In this document: positions 9,771 to 20,027 of the stretch, piece after piece
Layout: every line of letters begins with the position of its first letter
How positions within the stretch are numbered: position 1 is the stretch's first letter
Assembly (NCBI GenBank): GCA_903858185.1
Contig: CAIOHT010000026.1
Coordinates: forward strand, 1 to 50,712
Direction of reading: 5' to 3'
From: an uncultured Caulobacterales bacterium
Lineage (GTDB): Bacteria > Pseudomonadota > Alphaproteobacteria > Caulobacterales > Caulobacteraceae
DNA: 50,712 bases
Made by a program: the position numbers and the translations under genes
Notes under the pieces: model-generated
What the model saw: only the letters and a program-made list of their open reading frames with translations
The model's database searches: none
What the model was told of the DNA's origin: nothing

Positions 9771-10487
9771 ATCAACCACCGCCCCGAACAGGCGCTCGAA
9801 CGCGGCCTTCAGCGCCGCGTCCGCCTCGTCCATGGTCACCGGCAGACCCTGGTCGACGAGGCTGGTGACGCCATGGTCGGTGACACCGCAGGGGACGATG
9901 CCGCTGAAGTGGCCGAGGTCCGGCTCGACGTTCAGGCTGATCCCGTGAAAGCTGACCCAGCGGCGCAGCTTGACGCCGATGGCCGCGATCTTGTCCTCGC
10001 GCGACCAGCCGGGACCCTTGCGCTCAACCCAGACGCCGACACGGCCGTCCCGGACCTGGCCCTGCAGATTGAACGTCGCCAGCGCCTCGATCACCCAGGC
10101 TTCCAGCGCCGCGACGAAGGCGCGCACGTCCTTCGTGCGCTTGCCCAGATCGAGCATCACATAGGCCACCCGCTGGCCGGGGCCGTGGTAGGTGTACTGC
10201 CCTCCCCGACCGCTCTCGAACACCGGAAAGCGATCCGGCTCGATGAGGTCGGCCGCCTTCGCCGAGACACCGGCGGTATAGAGCGGCGGATGTTCCAGCA
10301 GCCAGACCAGTTCGCCCGCCTCGCCTTTCGCGATGGCCTCGGCGCGGGCCTCCATTGCGGCCACGGCGTCGGGGTAGGCGACCGGCGCACGTGACACCGC
10401 CCAGCCGGCCGGCAATCCGTCGGCCCGGCCGAAAAGAGGCGTCGAAGGGGGCCGCAAAGCCCCGGGATTTAACGGCTGATCAAGCAT
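9717..10487 (-). CDS. lipB: Octanoyltransferase (lipoate biosynthesis)
   Basis: Transfers octanoyl from acyl carrier protein to lipoyl domains of dehydrogenase complexes, the first step of de novo lipoate synthesis. Family motifs are [11 protein letters not shown], the [12 protein letters not shown] signature, [18 protein letters not shown] (the AIG block with catalytic Lys), and the Cys in SGIVPCGV. I start at ATG 10487 (MLDQPLNPG, 256 aa); in-frame starts at 10517 and 10532 also exist but reach toward the divergent FliN-domain gene. The last 17 or so residues ([16 protein letters not shown]) are encoded by an intergenic repeat and have no counterpart in ordinary LipB proteins. Confidence 0.92.
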   Translation of the reverse strand: MLDQPLNPGALRPPSTPLFGRADGLPAGWAVSRAPVAYPDAVAAMEARAEAIAKGEAGELVWLLEHPPLYTAGVSAKAADLIEPDRFPVFESGRGGQYTYHGPGQRVAYVMLDLGKRTKDVRAFVAALEAWVIEALATFNLQGQVRDGRVGVWVERKGPGWSREDKIAAIGVKLRRWVSFHGISLNVEPDLGHFSGIVPCGVTDHGVTSLVDQGLPVTMDEADAALKAAFERLFGAVVDYPLPEGEGGARRIATGG

Positions 10488-10539
10488 GAGGCCCCAATGT
10501 GGCGTGTCAGCGCTCATTGCGCGAGGGGCCAAGCGTTTC

Positions 10540-10794
10540 GTGAGTCAGGTTCAGTCGGTCAACGTCGAGATTTCCGTGGTCCTGGGGCGCTCGACGCTCC
10601 CCATGTCACAGCTGCTGCGCATGGGTCGCGGGGCGGTGATCCCGCTCGACGCCAAGGCCAGCGACGAGGTGTGGATCCTGGCCAACAACCATCCGGTCGC
10701 CCGCGGCGAAATCCAGATCAACGACGACAAGATCAGCATTTCCGTGACCCGCGCCGCCGACGTCTACGACTTCATGGCCGGCGGCACGACGTAG
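10540..10794 (+). CDS. Small FliN/SpoA-domain protein
   Basis: A short protein that is almost entirely a SpoA (FliN C-terminal) domain. It begins with [20 protein letters not shown], then [12 protein letters not shown] and [19 protein letters not shown], which are hallmarks of the flagellar switch protein FliN. With the GTG at 10540 (GAGGGG upstream) it is 84 aa; ATG 10486 would give 102 aa but runs into the lipB start. No other flagellar gene lies in the window, so this may be a second FliN-like protein rather than the main switch component. Divergent from lipB. Whether it joins the flagellar C-ring is inference. Confidence 0.83.
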   Translation: MSQVQSVNVEISVVLGRSTLPMSQLLRMGRGAVIPLDAKASDEVWILANNHPVARGEIQINDDKISISVTRAADVYDFMAGGTT

Positions 10795-10802
10795 GGCCAT
10801 CA

Positions 10803-10829
10803 GGGACACGCACTGAAGTGCATGTCCCC
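10803..10829. repeat. REP-like palindrome between convergent genes
   Basis: GGGACACGCAC, loop TGAA, then GTGCATGTCCC form an 11-bp hairpin with one G-T pair. It lies between the ends of the FliN-domain gene and pccB, which converge, and could terminate both. The outer blocks (GGGACACG and CATGTCCC) are the same as in the palindromes at 21503-21594, so it belongs to the same small repeat family. Confidence 0.7.
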
Positions 10830-10837
10830 GTGCACCA

Positions 10838-12370
<1,533 letters not shown>

Positions 12371-12438
12371 GCCGTTGGTCCCCGTCTGTCGAACAGGACC
12401 GGGTTAAAGCGGTGACGGGGGTGTGACAAGCACTGAAA

Positions 12439-12505
12439 ACCCTTCTCCCGGAGGGAGAAGGAGGGGCCCGCGAGCCGCGCCGAGCGGGAGGTTGAGGGGT
12501 TACGG
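12439..12505. repeat. Composite hairpin repeat, copy B (single unit)
   Basis: Starts with CCTTCTCCCGGAGGGAGAAGG and continues through GAGGGGCCCGCGAG and GCGGGAGGTTGAGGGGTTACGG, the same order as one unit of copies A, C and D. Only one unit is present. It lies between the 3' end of the ATP12-like gene and the start of pccB on the minus strand. Confidence 0.8.
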
Positions 12506-12560
12506 AAGGTCAGGTTTGACGCCCGACGCCGCAAGGCTCGGGCTCCCGCCGTGCGGGGGA

Positions 12561-13280
12561 TCAAAGCGCCCTGAACCACCGCTCCAGCCAGAGGGCCTCG
12601 GCAAGACGGCCTTCGGTGCGAATGGCCGCCTCCCCGTCGACGCCCCAGAGCCGCTCCTGGAAGGCCTCGTCGAGGCGGGAGAGATCGTGGGCCTGTTCGC
12701 CCGAAACCCGGCCACGCTGAAGGGCCAGCGCCAGCACCGCCGAGCCCAGAAGGCCTGCGGCATGGGCCAGGGCCGCGAGGCCGAAGTCGTCGAGGTCCAG
12801 CGCCAGCGCCCGGGCCCGGGCCAGCGCGTCGGCGGACTGCTGGCGATGAATGATGCCGACGGTGGGTTCCAGCGTGACCCCCAGCTCGGTCCGCGCCCAG
12901 TCGAGCAGCGGATCCCAGGCAGCGGTCTGTTCAGCGGCCAGTTCGCGCGGCGCCTCCGCCCGGTAGCAGAGCAGGTCCGAGCCGGCGTAGCGGGCCACCT
13001 CATCGGCGACCGCCTCGCGGACGGCGGCGATCTTCTCCAGCGCCGTATAGGCCAGCCGCACCGCCGGCATCGAGACCATGACGATATGCGGATTCTGGGC
13101 GTCCCACTCCCCGGCCGCCAGCGATGCGAGGCCCTGCGTGGGCAGGACCAGCGGCGTTCCACCCGGCGCCTTCGGCATGCGGCCGTCCAGCCGCACAGCA
13201 TACCCCCTTCCGGAGGGCGCCACGGTCACCGCCGTGTAGAACCGGCGTGGATGCTGGACCCCGTCTTCGCGTGCCGCCAC
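12561..13280 (-). CDS. ATP12-type F1-ATPase assembly chaperone
   Basis: Homologue of mitochondrial Atp12, which protects the F1 alpha subunit during ATP synthase assembly; alphaproteobacterial members are usually encoded away from the atp operon. The 239-aa protein has RRFYTAVTVAPSGRGYAVRLDGR at the N-terminus, TPLVLPTQGLASLAAGEWDAQ, the DLLCYRAEAPRELAAEQTAAWDPLLDW core typical of the family, and a helical C-terminus. I choose GTG at 13280 because GGAG lies nine bases upstream and the family N-terminus follows; the open frame to 13445 overlaps the divergent DUF1800 gene. A hairpin repeat sits just past its stop. Confidence 0.88.
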   Translation of the reverse strand: MAAREDGVQHPRRFYTAVTVAPSGRGYAVRLDGRMPKAPGGTPLVLPTQGLASLAAGEWDAQNPHIVMVSMPAVRLAYTALEKIAAVREAVADEVARYAGSDLLCYRAEAPRELAAEQTAAWDPLLDWARTELGVTLEPTVGIIHRQQSADALARARALALDLDDFGLAALAHAAGLLGSAVLALALQRGRVSGEQAHDLSRLDEAFQERLWGVDGEAAIRTEGRLAEALWLERWFRAL

Positions 13281-13365
13281 TGTGTCGATCTCCTCGCGCG
13301 ACGGAAGCGCCGCGCCACGTCGTGCAAGTGACGTAACCGCCCCGTCAGTGCAAGGAGGCGCCGCC

Positions 13366-14772
13366 TTGGCTTCACCCAATGATCTCAACGCCGCGATCGC
13401 GCTGACACGGTTCGGTCTCGGCGCCAGACCCGGGGAAATCGCCACGGTGGCCGCGGCGGGGCCGCGTCAGTGGCTGGTCGGCCAGATCCGGCCCGCCGGC
13501 GCCGACCAGCCGCAACAGACTCCGGAGACGGCCGGGTCACGTCTGCGCAACTTCCGCCTCTATCAGCAGGATCGTCGCGCCATGCGCGACGGTGACGGAG
13601 AGGTCGCCCCCTCCGAGGACCCGGTCCGGATCGCCGCCCGCATGCTGCGCGAGGGTCCGGCGGTGGACTTCCTGGCCCGTGCGCGGCTGGCGGCGACCAC
13701 GCCGGCCGGCTTTCGCGAGCGCTGGGCGCTGTTCTGGGCCAACCATTTCACCGTCTCGGGCGTCAAGCTGATTACCTCGGTGCTCGTCGGTCCGTTCGAG
13801 CAGGAGGCGATCCGGCCGCGCGTGTTCGGCCGGTTCGAGGACCTGCTGGTCGCTTCGACCGCCCACCAGGGAATGCTGGTCTATCTCGACCAGGTGCAGT
13901 CGGTCGGCCCGCAAAGCCCGGCCGCGGCCTATCTGAAGCGGCGCCCCCTGCCCGGCATCGGCGGGGGCCTGAACGAGAACCTCGCGCGCGAAATCCTCGA
14001 GCTGCACACGGTCGGCGTGGATGGCGGCTACAGCCAGGCCGACGTCACCGAGTTCGCCCGGGCCCTGACCGGCTGGAGCGTCGGGGGCCAGCGCGAGACG
14101 GTCGACCGGCGGGGCGAGTTTGTCTTCCGCCTCGCCACGCATGAGCCGGGCGCCCGGACTGTGATGGGAAAATCCTATCCGGCGGCCGGCGCAGAACAGG
14201 CCCTTGCGGTTCTGAAGGACCTGGCCGCGCATCCGGCTACAGCGCGTCACGTCTGCCTCAAGATCGCCCGGCACTTTGTGGCCGATGATCCACCGCCATC
14301 GCTGGTGGCGCGGCTGGAGGCGGCCTGGATGGAGTCCGGCGGCCACCTGACCCGTGTAGCCGAGGCGCTGATCAACGCGCCGGAGGCCTGGGACCCCGCG
14401 CCGCGAAAGCTGAAGACGCCCTACGAGTTCCTGATCTCGAGCTGGCGGGCCATCGGCGGGCAGCCGGGGGCGATCGAGCACATCTCGCCGCCGCTGCTGG
14501 CGATGGGCCAGCGGGTGTTCTCCCCGCCCTCGCCCAAGGGCTGGTCCGACGAGGCCATAACCTGGGCGGCGCCGGACGCGATCATCAAGCGGATGGCCTG
14601 GGCCGAAGGGTTCTCCGCCGTGGTCGCCGCCGACCTCGCCCCCGGCCCGATCGCCGCCGGAGCCCTCGGCGCGCGGCTGGGCGACCCGGTCCGCAAGGCC
14701 GTCGCCCGCGCCGAGTCGCGGCAGGAAGCCCTGTCGATTCTGCTCATGAGTCCGGAGTTCCAGCGCCGATGA
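13366..14772 (+). CDS. DUF1800 family protein
   Basis: A 468-aa member of the DUF1800 family, which nearly always pairs with a DUF1501 protein, as here; the biochemical role is not known. Recognisable blocks are IALTRFGLGARPGEI (N-terminal), RWALFWANHFTVSG, NENLAREILELHTVGVDGGYSQADVTEFARALTGWSV and CLKIARHFVADDPP. The start is TTG at 13366: AAGGAGG lies seven bases upstream and the protein then begins at the usual family position, whereas the open frame to 13282 overlaps the divergent ATP12 gene. Its stop overlaps the next ATG (ATGA), implying translational coupling. Confidence 0.9.
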   Translation: MASPNDLNAAIALTRFGLGARPGEIATVAAAGPRQWLVGQIRPAGADQPQQTPETAGSRLRNFRLYQQDRRAMRDGDGEVAPSEDPVRIAARMLREGPAVDFLARARLAATTPAGFRERWALFWANHFTVSGVKLITSVLVGPFEQEAIRPRVFGRFEDLLVASTAHQGMLVYLDQVQSVGPQSPAAAYLKRRPLPGIGGGLNENLAREILELHTVGVDGGYSQADVTEFARALTGWSVGGQRETVDRRGEFVFRLATHEPGARTVMGKSYPAAGAEQALAVLKDLAAHPATARHVCLKIARHFVADDPPPSLVARLEAAWMESGGHLTRVAEALINAPEAWDPAPRKLKTPYEFLISSWRAIGGQPGAIEHISPPLLAMGQRVFSPPSPKGWSDEAITWAAPDAIIKRMAWAEGFSAVVAADLAPGPIAAGALGARLGDPVRKAVARAESRQEALSILLMSPEFQRR

Positions 14773-16004
14773 CCCGCCCTGCCCCCACACGCCGGTCGCT
14801 GCTCGCGGCCGCCGGCGGCCTTGGTCTCGGCGTCGCCTTCATGGGTCGCGCCGCCTTCGCCGACGACACCGCCGGACGCCGGAAGCTGATCACTGTGCTC
14901 GCCCGTGGCGGCATGGATGGCCTGTCGGTGTCACCGCCCGTCGGCGATCCCGACTACGCCGCCCTGCGCGGGCGGATCGCGATCCCGGCGAATGTGGCGC
15001 TGAAGCTGGACGGGACCTTCGGCCTGCACCCCGCCCTCGCGGGGGTCCACGCCCTGTCGCTGAAGGGGCAGGCCCGGATCGCGCCGGCCATCGCCAGCCC
15101 TGACCGGGCCCGGTCGCACTTCGAGGCGCAGGACGTGCTCGAGAGCGGCGCATCCGTGGTTTACGGGACGGCCTCCGGTTTCCTCAACCGCGCCCTGACC
15201 GCGGCAGGGGGGCGCAAGGTCGAGGCTCTGTCAGTCGGGGCCACGGCGCCGCTGATCCTGCGCGGACCGACCCAGGCGGCGTCCTGGTCGCCCGGCGCGG
15301 CGGGCGAAGGCAGTCCGCGCCTGCCCGGGATACTGATGGACCTCTATGCGGGCGATCCGCTGCTCGCCCCGGCGCTGGCGAGCGGGCTGCAGACCGAGGC
15401 GATGGCCGCCACCGCCCAGGGCGGCATGGCCGGCGGCACAGCGCCCGGCATGGACGGATCCGGCGGCGTCGCAGGGTTTGTCCGGCAGGGACAGAGGGTC
15501 GCGCGCACCCTGGGCAAGACGGTCGCCGGGTTCATGACCCAGCCAGGCGGCCCCCAGATCGTCGCCATCTCGGTCGATGGCTGGGACACCCATGCCAACC
15601 AGGGCGCGGCCGAGGGACAGCTGGCGACGCGGCTGCTGTATCTCGACGCCCTGCTGGCCGGACTGAACGAGGGACTGGGCGAGGCCTGGAGCGACACGGT
15701 CGTCGTGGTCGCGACTGAGTTCGGCCGGACCGCGCGCGTGAACGGCACCAGCGGCACGGATCACGGCACCGGATCGACGGCGCTCGTGCTGGGCGGCGCG
15801 CTCAAACCCGGCGGGATCATCGGTGACTGGCCGACCCTGCGGTCCGACGCCCTTTTCGAGGGCCGCGACACCCGTCCGACCCTGGACATGCGCGGCCTGT
15901 TCAAGGGCGTGCTGGCCGATCACATGGGCGTGGATCGCGCAGCGCTCGAGACGGCGGTGTTCCCCGACAGCGCCGGGGCGCGGGCAGTGACAGGGCTGGT
16001 CTAG
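14769..16004 (+). CDS. DUF1501 family protein with Tat signal
   Basis: A 411-aa exported protein of the DUF1501 family, distantly related to the alkaline phosphatase/sulfatase superfamily. The N-terminus TRRSLLAAAGGLGLGVAF is a twin-arginine signal. Later blocks include LARGGMDGLSVSPPVGDPDY, the family motif VDGWDTHANQ, and TEFGRTARVNGTSGTDHG, whose Asp/His pairs suggest metal binding. Coupled to the DUF1800 gene by a 4-base overlap. The two proteins probably act together at or beyond the inner membrane; no substrate can be named. Confidence 0.92.
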   Translation: MTRPAPTRRSLLAAAGGLGLGVAFMGRAAFADDTAGRRKLITVLARGGMDGLSVSPPVGDPDYAALRGRIAIPANVALKLDGTFGLHPALAGVHALSLKGQARIAPAIASPDRARSHFEAQDVLESGASVVYGTASGFLNRALTAAGGRKVEALSVGATAPLILRGPTQAASWSPGAAGEGSPRLPGILMDLYAGDPLLAPALASGLQTEAMAATAQGGMAGGTAPGMDGSGGVAGFVRQGQRVARTLGKTVAGFMTQPGGPQIVAISVDGWDTHANQGAAEGQLATRLLYLDALLAGLNEGLGEAWSDTVVVVATEFGRTARVNGTSGTDHGTGSTALVLGGALKPGGIIGDWPTLRSDALFEGRDTRPTLDMRGLFKGVLADHMGVDRAALETAVFPDSAGARAVTGLV

Positions 16005-16009
16005 AGCCG

Positions 16010-17809
16010 TCAGGCCGGCAGCACGTCGAACGCGCAGGTCAGTCTTGGCTGGTCCCCGCCGAAGGGGACCGTGCCGTGCCACATATAGGACGGGAAGAGC
16101 ACCAGCAGCCCCGGCTCGGGCTTGACCCAGTGTTCGGCCGGCAGCGGCGCCTGCGTCGGTACGCCAGGCTCGCCGAAGCCGATCCAGCCCTCGCGGCCCG
16201 TCTCGATCGCATCCGGCAGGGCGATGTAGCAGGCAGTCGAGAGCCAGCCCCGGGGGTGCATGTGGTTGACGTGGCGGCCGCCGGGCTTGAGGCGCACCGA
16301 CCAGGAGCCATTGACCCGGAACCTGCCGGTGGCGCGCGACCGCAGCGGGTCGCGGCCGCGTCCGAGCATCTCGATATGCCGCTGGATCGGCCCCCGGATG
16401 GCGTCGAACAGCCCCCGGATCACCGGGTCTTCCGAACGGTCGAGGCTCTGGCTGGTCTGGGTGCCCTGACGCAGGGACTGACCGATCGGATGGGCCTCGA
16501 GATTGTGCAGGCCGTTCAGCGCGACGGTCATGTCCGCCAGCCAGGCGTCGAGCGTCGGCCAGCCCGGCGGCGTGTCCAGCCGCCAGGGCTTCACGAAGGC
16601 GTCGTAGTCGCAGAGCTCGCCGTAGCGGGGGTCGCCCATCATGCGCCAGGCCGTGGCCAGCAGACAGATCGCCTGCTGGTCGTGCGGCGACTGTTCGCGC
16701 AGGATCTGCGCGCGTCGCGCTGCCTCGTCCGGCAGCCCTGCGGCCAGACTGGCCTCGGCCGACACCGCCAGGATCATCGGGTCGCCCGGCGACCGGGCCA
16801 GAGCGCGCTCGGCATGCAGCCGTCCGCGCTCGGCGTCCTTCATCATGATGATCTGGGCTGCCGAAATGTCGGCGTAGGGGTCGGCGTCGGGACGTGACAC
16901 CACCGGCAGGATGGCCTCGTAGGCCGCCTCGGTCTCGCCGGCGAAGTCCAGCAGCTTGGACTTGACGATGCGCAGGGCCGGGTCCCCGGGCGACAGGCGG
17001 ATAGCGGCGTCGAGGGTCTCGCTGGCCGCGGCAACGCTGCCGGTCCGCATCCAGATCAGGTCGGCGAGGTCGCGATGCGCCGGCGCCATGTCCGGCTTGC
17101 GGCGCAGGGCCTCGCGGAAGGACCTCTCGGCCTCGTCGTAGCGGCCGAGCCCCTGAACCGCTCGCCCGCGCAGGCGCGCGGTCTCGGGTGACTGGCCGCC
17201 CTTCGCGATCAGCTGATCGAGGGTCGCCCCGGCCTCGTCGTAGCGCTCGGCGTCGACAAGGCTGACCGCCAGATTGTGAAGCGCGACCGGATCGGCGCCG
17301 GGACGGTCGGCGATGCGCCGGGAGACGGCGATCGACTCATCCAGCCGGTTCAGCGCGCGCAGGGCCTCGGCATGGATGCTGAGCGCCACCGGATCGTCGC
17401 CCGAGGCCGCCAGCGGCAGGGTGACCTTCAGGGCGTCCGCCGCCCGGCCCTTGCTGATCAGCAAGCGCGCAAGCGCACCGGCAGCCGGGACATACCGGCG
17501 GTCTCGGGCCAGGGCGGCGCGCAGGGCCTTTTCGGCGTCAGCATCGCGGCCGAGCGCCAGCTGGGTCGCCGCCAGCTCGACCATCAGCACCGGCGCCTTC
17601 TTGTCGAGCGTCGAGGCGGCCTTCAGCTCCTGTTCCGCAGCCTCGAGATGGCCGATGGCATGCAGCGCCAGGCCATGCAGGCGGCGCGCATCGGCCAGCC
17701 GGGGCTGGGCGCGGACGACGCCCGACAGCAGGGCTACGGCTTCGGTCGGCCGCCCCGCCGAGAGCAGACCCGCTCCGGTCTGGAGCGCCCTGGCGATCTC
17801 TGGCGTCAC
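16010..17809 (-). CDS. TPR protein with C-terminal putative 2OG-Fe(II) oxygenase
   Basis: 599 aa. Residues 1-400 are consecutive TPR-like helical repeats (for example AHRDLADLIWMRTGS and RGRAVQGLGRYDEAERSFREAL). Residues 410-599 match the putative 2OG-Fe(II) oxygenase family: GRFRVNGSWSVRLKPGGRHVNHMHPRG, then PSYMWHGTVPFGG and a terminal Arg in QPRLTCAFDV. The HxH in NHMHP and the later His in MWHG are likely iron ligands, with Arg binding 2-oxoglutarate. The TPR part probably selects a protein partner. It lies four bases from the next gene on the same strand (rluC-like). Substrate unknown. Confidence 0.87.
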   Translation of the reverse strand: MTPEIARALQTGAGLLSAGRPTEAVALLSGVVRAQPRLADARRLHGLALHAIGHLEAAEQELKAASTLDKKAPVLMVELAATQLALGRDADAEKALRAALARDRRYVPAAGALARLLISKGRAADALKVTLPLAASGDDPVALSIHAEALRALNRLDESIAVSRRIADRPGADPVALHNLAVSLVDAERYDEAGATLDQLIAKGGQSPETARLRGRAVQGLGRYDEAERSFREALRRKPDMAPAHRDLADLIWMRTGSVAAASETLDAAIRLSPGDPALRIVKSKLLDFAGETEAAYEAILPVVSRPDADPYADISAAQIIMMKDAERGRLHAERALARSPGDPMILAVSAEASLAAGLPDEAARRAQILREQSPHDQQAICLLATAWRMMGDPRYGELCDYDAFVKPWRLDTPPGWPTLDAWLADMTVALNGLHNLEAHPIGQSLRQGTQTSQSLDRSEDPVIRGLFDAIRGPIQRHIEMLGRGRDPLRSRATGRFRVNGSWSVRLKPGGRHVNHMHPRGWLSTACYIALPDAIETGREGWIGFGEPGVPTQAPLPAEHWVKPEPGLLVLFPSYMWHGTVPFGGDQPRLTCAFDVLPA

Positions 17810-17813
17810 ATCG

Positions 17814-18815
17814 TCACCGCTTCTTGCTGCGCCTCGCGAACGGTTCGGGATCAGCTTCGTCCGACGAGAAGCCGAAGCGCTCGAAACCCGCCTTCATTTC
17901 CTTGCTGATCGGCGCCTCGATGGCCAGCATGCCCTGCGAGGGATGCGGGATCACCAAGCGGCGCGCATGCAGCTGCAGCTGCAGCCCCTCCGACAGCGCC
18001 GCGCTCTTTTCGTTGCCATACTTGGGGTCGCCGAGGATCGGGTGGCCCATGGCCTTCATGTGGGCGCGCAGCTGGTGCGTGCGGCCGGTGTGTGGCCGCA
18101 GGGCCATCCAGCTGACCCGGGGCCCGGCCCGGCTGATGGTGACGAACTCGGTCTCGGCGGCCTCGGCCTTGGGGTCCTTGGGATCGACCGGCACGACCAT
18201 CTCGCGGTCGTTGATGCCCTTCTTGGCGAGGGGCACGTCGATAATGCCCTCGGTCGGATGCGGCGTGCCGACGACCAGCGCCCAGTAGGTCTTCTGCGCC
18301 TTGTGACGGGCAAAGGCGCCGGACAGCTTCGCGGCCGCCGCCGGGGTCTTGCCCAGGACCAGCACGCCGGAGGTATCGCGGTCGAGCCGATGGACAAGGC
18401 GAGGACGCTCGAGCCCCTCCCCCCAGGCCGACAGCAGGCGGTCGACGTGCTGGCTGGTCTTGGTGCCGCCCTGGACCGCCAGGCCGGCGGGCTTGTTGAG
18501 CACCAGCACCTCCTCGTCCTCGTAGAGCACCATCGCGCGGGCCATGGCCGCATCGCGCGACGAGAGGGCCATCTTCTCGGTCGGATCCGGCGCGTCGGGC
18601 AGCGGCGGCACCCGGACCATGGAGCCCGCCTGCAACCGCGTATCGGCCTTGGCGCGCGAGCCGTCGACGCGGATCTGCCCCGAGCGGGCCAGCCGCTGGA
18701 TCTGGACCTGGGTCAGGTGTGGCCAGCGGCGGCGGAACCAGCGGTCCAGTCGCACCCCGTCCTCGCCGGCTTCGGCCGGATCAACGTAGAGAGTCTTGAC
18801 CTCGCGGGCGGTCAT
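17814..18815 (-). CDS. RluC-type 23S rRNA pseudouridine synthase
   Basis: RluA-family pseudouridine synthase of 333 aa. An N-terminal S4 RNA-binding domain (about 20-75, RLDRWFRRRWPHLTQVQIQRLARSGQIRVDG) precedes the catalytic domain with motif I LVHRLDRDTSGVLVLG, whose Asp in RLDRD is the catalytic nucleophile. The C-terminal RPHTGRTHQLRAHMKAMGHPILGD is the family fingerprint. The S4 domain and length fit RluC (Psi at three helix-equivalent 23S positions in E. coli), but RluD cannot be excluded. Its ATG overlaps the crcB stop by four bases, forming an operon with crcB and the following TPR gene. Confidence 0.9.
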   Translation of the reverse strand: MTAREVKTLYVDPAEAGEDGVRLDRWFRRRWPHLTQVQIQRLARSGQIRVDGSRAKADTRLQAGSMVRVPPLPDAPDPTEKMALSSRDAAMARAMVLYEDEEVLVLNKPAGLAVQGGTKTSQHVDRLLSAWGEGLERPRLVHRLDRDTSGVLVLGKTPAAAAKLSGAFARHKAQKTYWALVVGTPHPTEGIIDVPLAKKGINDREMVVPVDPKDPKAEAAETEFVTISRAGPRVSWMALRPHTGRTHQLRAHMKAMGHPILGDPKYGNEKSAALSEGLQLQLHARRLVIPHPSQGMLAIEAPISKEMKAGFERFGFSSDEADPEPFARRSKKR

Positions 18816-19198
18816 GCGGCGAGAACCCGGCGGGCGAGCATCAGGCCTGCGAACAGCGCCGCGACCGACGCCAGAACCGACAGCAGCGAATAGCCGAACG
18901 CCTGCGGCAGTTGCCGCCGCTCGATCATCAGGGCGACCTCCAGCGAGAAGGCCGAAAAGGTCGTGAAGCCACCCAGTACGCCCACGCCCAGCAACAGACG
19001 CCAGCGCTCCTGATCGCCGCCACCGCGCAGGGCGAGGCTCGCCGCCAGGAGGCCCATGGCGAACCCGCCGATGACGTTGACGGCCAGGGTGCCATACGGC
19101 CAGCCGCCGCCGAGGACGCGGGTCGCGCCGATCCCGGCAAGGTAACGCGCCACCGCGCCGACCGCGCCGCCGGCGGCCACGAGAAAGAGTTTGTCCAT
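18812..19198 (-). CDS. crcB: Fluoride exporter FluC (CrcB)
   Basis: Dual-topology fluoride channel, 128 aa with four membrane segments. Conserved blocks are GGAVGAVARY near the N-terminus, GTLAVNVIGGFAMG in helix 2, and GVLGGFTTFSAFSLE in helix 3, which holds the central Na+ site and the phenylalanine fluoride path. A single gene implies a homodimer. It overlaps the rluC-like gene by four bases. I see no fluoride riboswitch (crcB motif) in the 50 bases before it. Confidence 0.95.
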   Translation of the reverse strand: MDKLFLVAAGGAVGAVARYLAGIGATRVLGGGWPYGTLAVNVIGGFAMGLLAASLALRGGGDQERWRLLLGVGVLGGFTTFSAFSLEVALMIERRQLPQAFGYSLLSVLASVAALFAGLMLARRVLAA

Positions 19199-19248
19199 CG
19201 CGCCCTTATGCGACGGGAGCGCGCGCCTGTCGAACCCCGCGGGCCGCT

Positions 19249-20022
19249 TCAGCGTTCCAGCCCGGCCGCCAGCCCGAGGCCTTCCGCCAGCGTCCGGAAG
19301 TCCTCCGGCGGCGGGGCCTCGATCGTCATCGTCTCGCCGTCCGGGTGCGGGAAGGTCAGTTTGACCGCGTGCAGCATCAGACGCGGAACCGGCAGGCCGC
19401 CGGCCATCAGCGCGCCGCCGTAGCGGACATCGCCGATGATCGGCCGGCCGAGGCTGGCCATGTGCACGCGCAGCTGGTGCATCCGCCCGGTCTCGGGGCT
19501 CAGCTCCATCAGCGCCGCTTCGGGCGTGGCCGCCAGGGTGCGATAGCGGGTCTTCGCGGTCTCGGCGTCGGGGTGGTCGGCCGGGGAGATGCGCATATAG
19601 GCCTCGCGGCCGATGCTCTCGCGGCGCAGGGCGCTGTCGATCACACCGCCCCTCGGCGACGGCGCACCGGGCGCGACAATGGCCAGGTAGGTCTTGCGAA
19701 ACCGCTTCGCAATCATGGCCTTGCCGAGGAAACTTGCGGCTGGCTGGGTGCGGGCAGTGAGGATCACGCCAGAGGTATCGCGGTCCAGCCGATGCACCAG
19801 CCGCGGCCGCGAACCGCCCGGCCGGGCGAACGCCCAGGTCAGCTCGTCCAGCGTATTGGCGTTGATCCGTCCGCCCTGGCTGCTGAGGCCCGCCGGCTTG
19901 TTCAGGGCGATGATATGGGCGTCCTCGGCGATCACGATGCCGCGGATGAAGGCGACCTCCTCCGGCGTGAGGGTGATCGGCTTTTCGTGGGCCTTGGTCT
20001 TCTTCGGGGGTCGGGGACTCAT
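19249..20022 (-). CDS. RluA-family pseudouridine synthase without S4 domain
   Basis: 257 aa, catalytic domain only. Motifs are IIALNKPAGLSSQGG, RLVHRLDRDTSGVIL (catalytic Asp in RLDRD), and PETGRMHQLRVHMASLGRPIIGDVRYGG. Absence of an S4 domain is like RluA or TruC rather than RluC/D; the RNA target is uncertain. It starts at ATG 20022; a longer frame to 20352 is the repeat and rarA's tail read in another frame. The Shine-Dalgarno (AGAAGG, six bases before ATG) lies in the hairpin arm of an intergenic repeat. Confidence 0.88.
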   Translation of the reverse strand: MSPRPPKKTKAHEKPITLTPEEVAFIRGIVIAEDAHIIALNKPAGLSSQGGRINANTLDELTWAFARPGGSRPRLVHRLDRDTSGVILTARTQPAASFLGKAMIAKRFRKTYLAIVAPGAPSPRGGVIDSALRRESIGREAYMRISPADHPDAETAKTRYRTLAATPEAALMELSPETGRMHQLRVHMASLGRPIIGDVRYGGALMAGGLPVPRLMLHAVKLTFPHPDGETMTIEAPPPEDFRTLAEGLGLAAGLER

Positions 20023-20027
20023 CGCCT

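Noticed and set aside
19199-19248. Possible fluoride riboswitch before crcB
   Set aside because: The 50-base gap holds no recognisable crcB motif pseudoknot.
17814-20022. Two RluA-family genes as a recent duplication
   Set aside because: One has an S4 domain and the other does not; outside the catalytic motifs they are too different to be recent copies.
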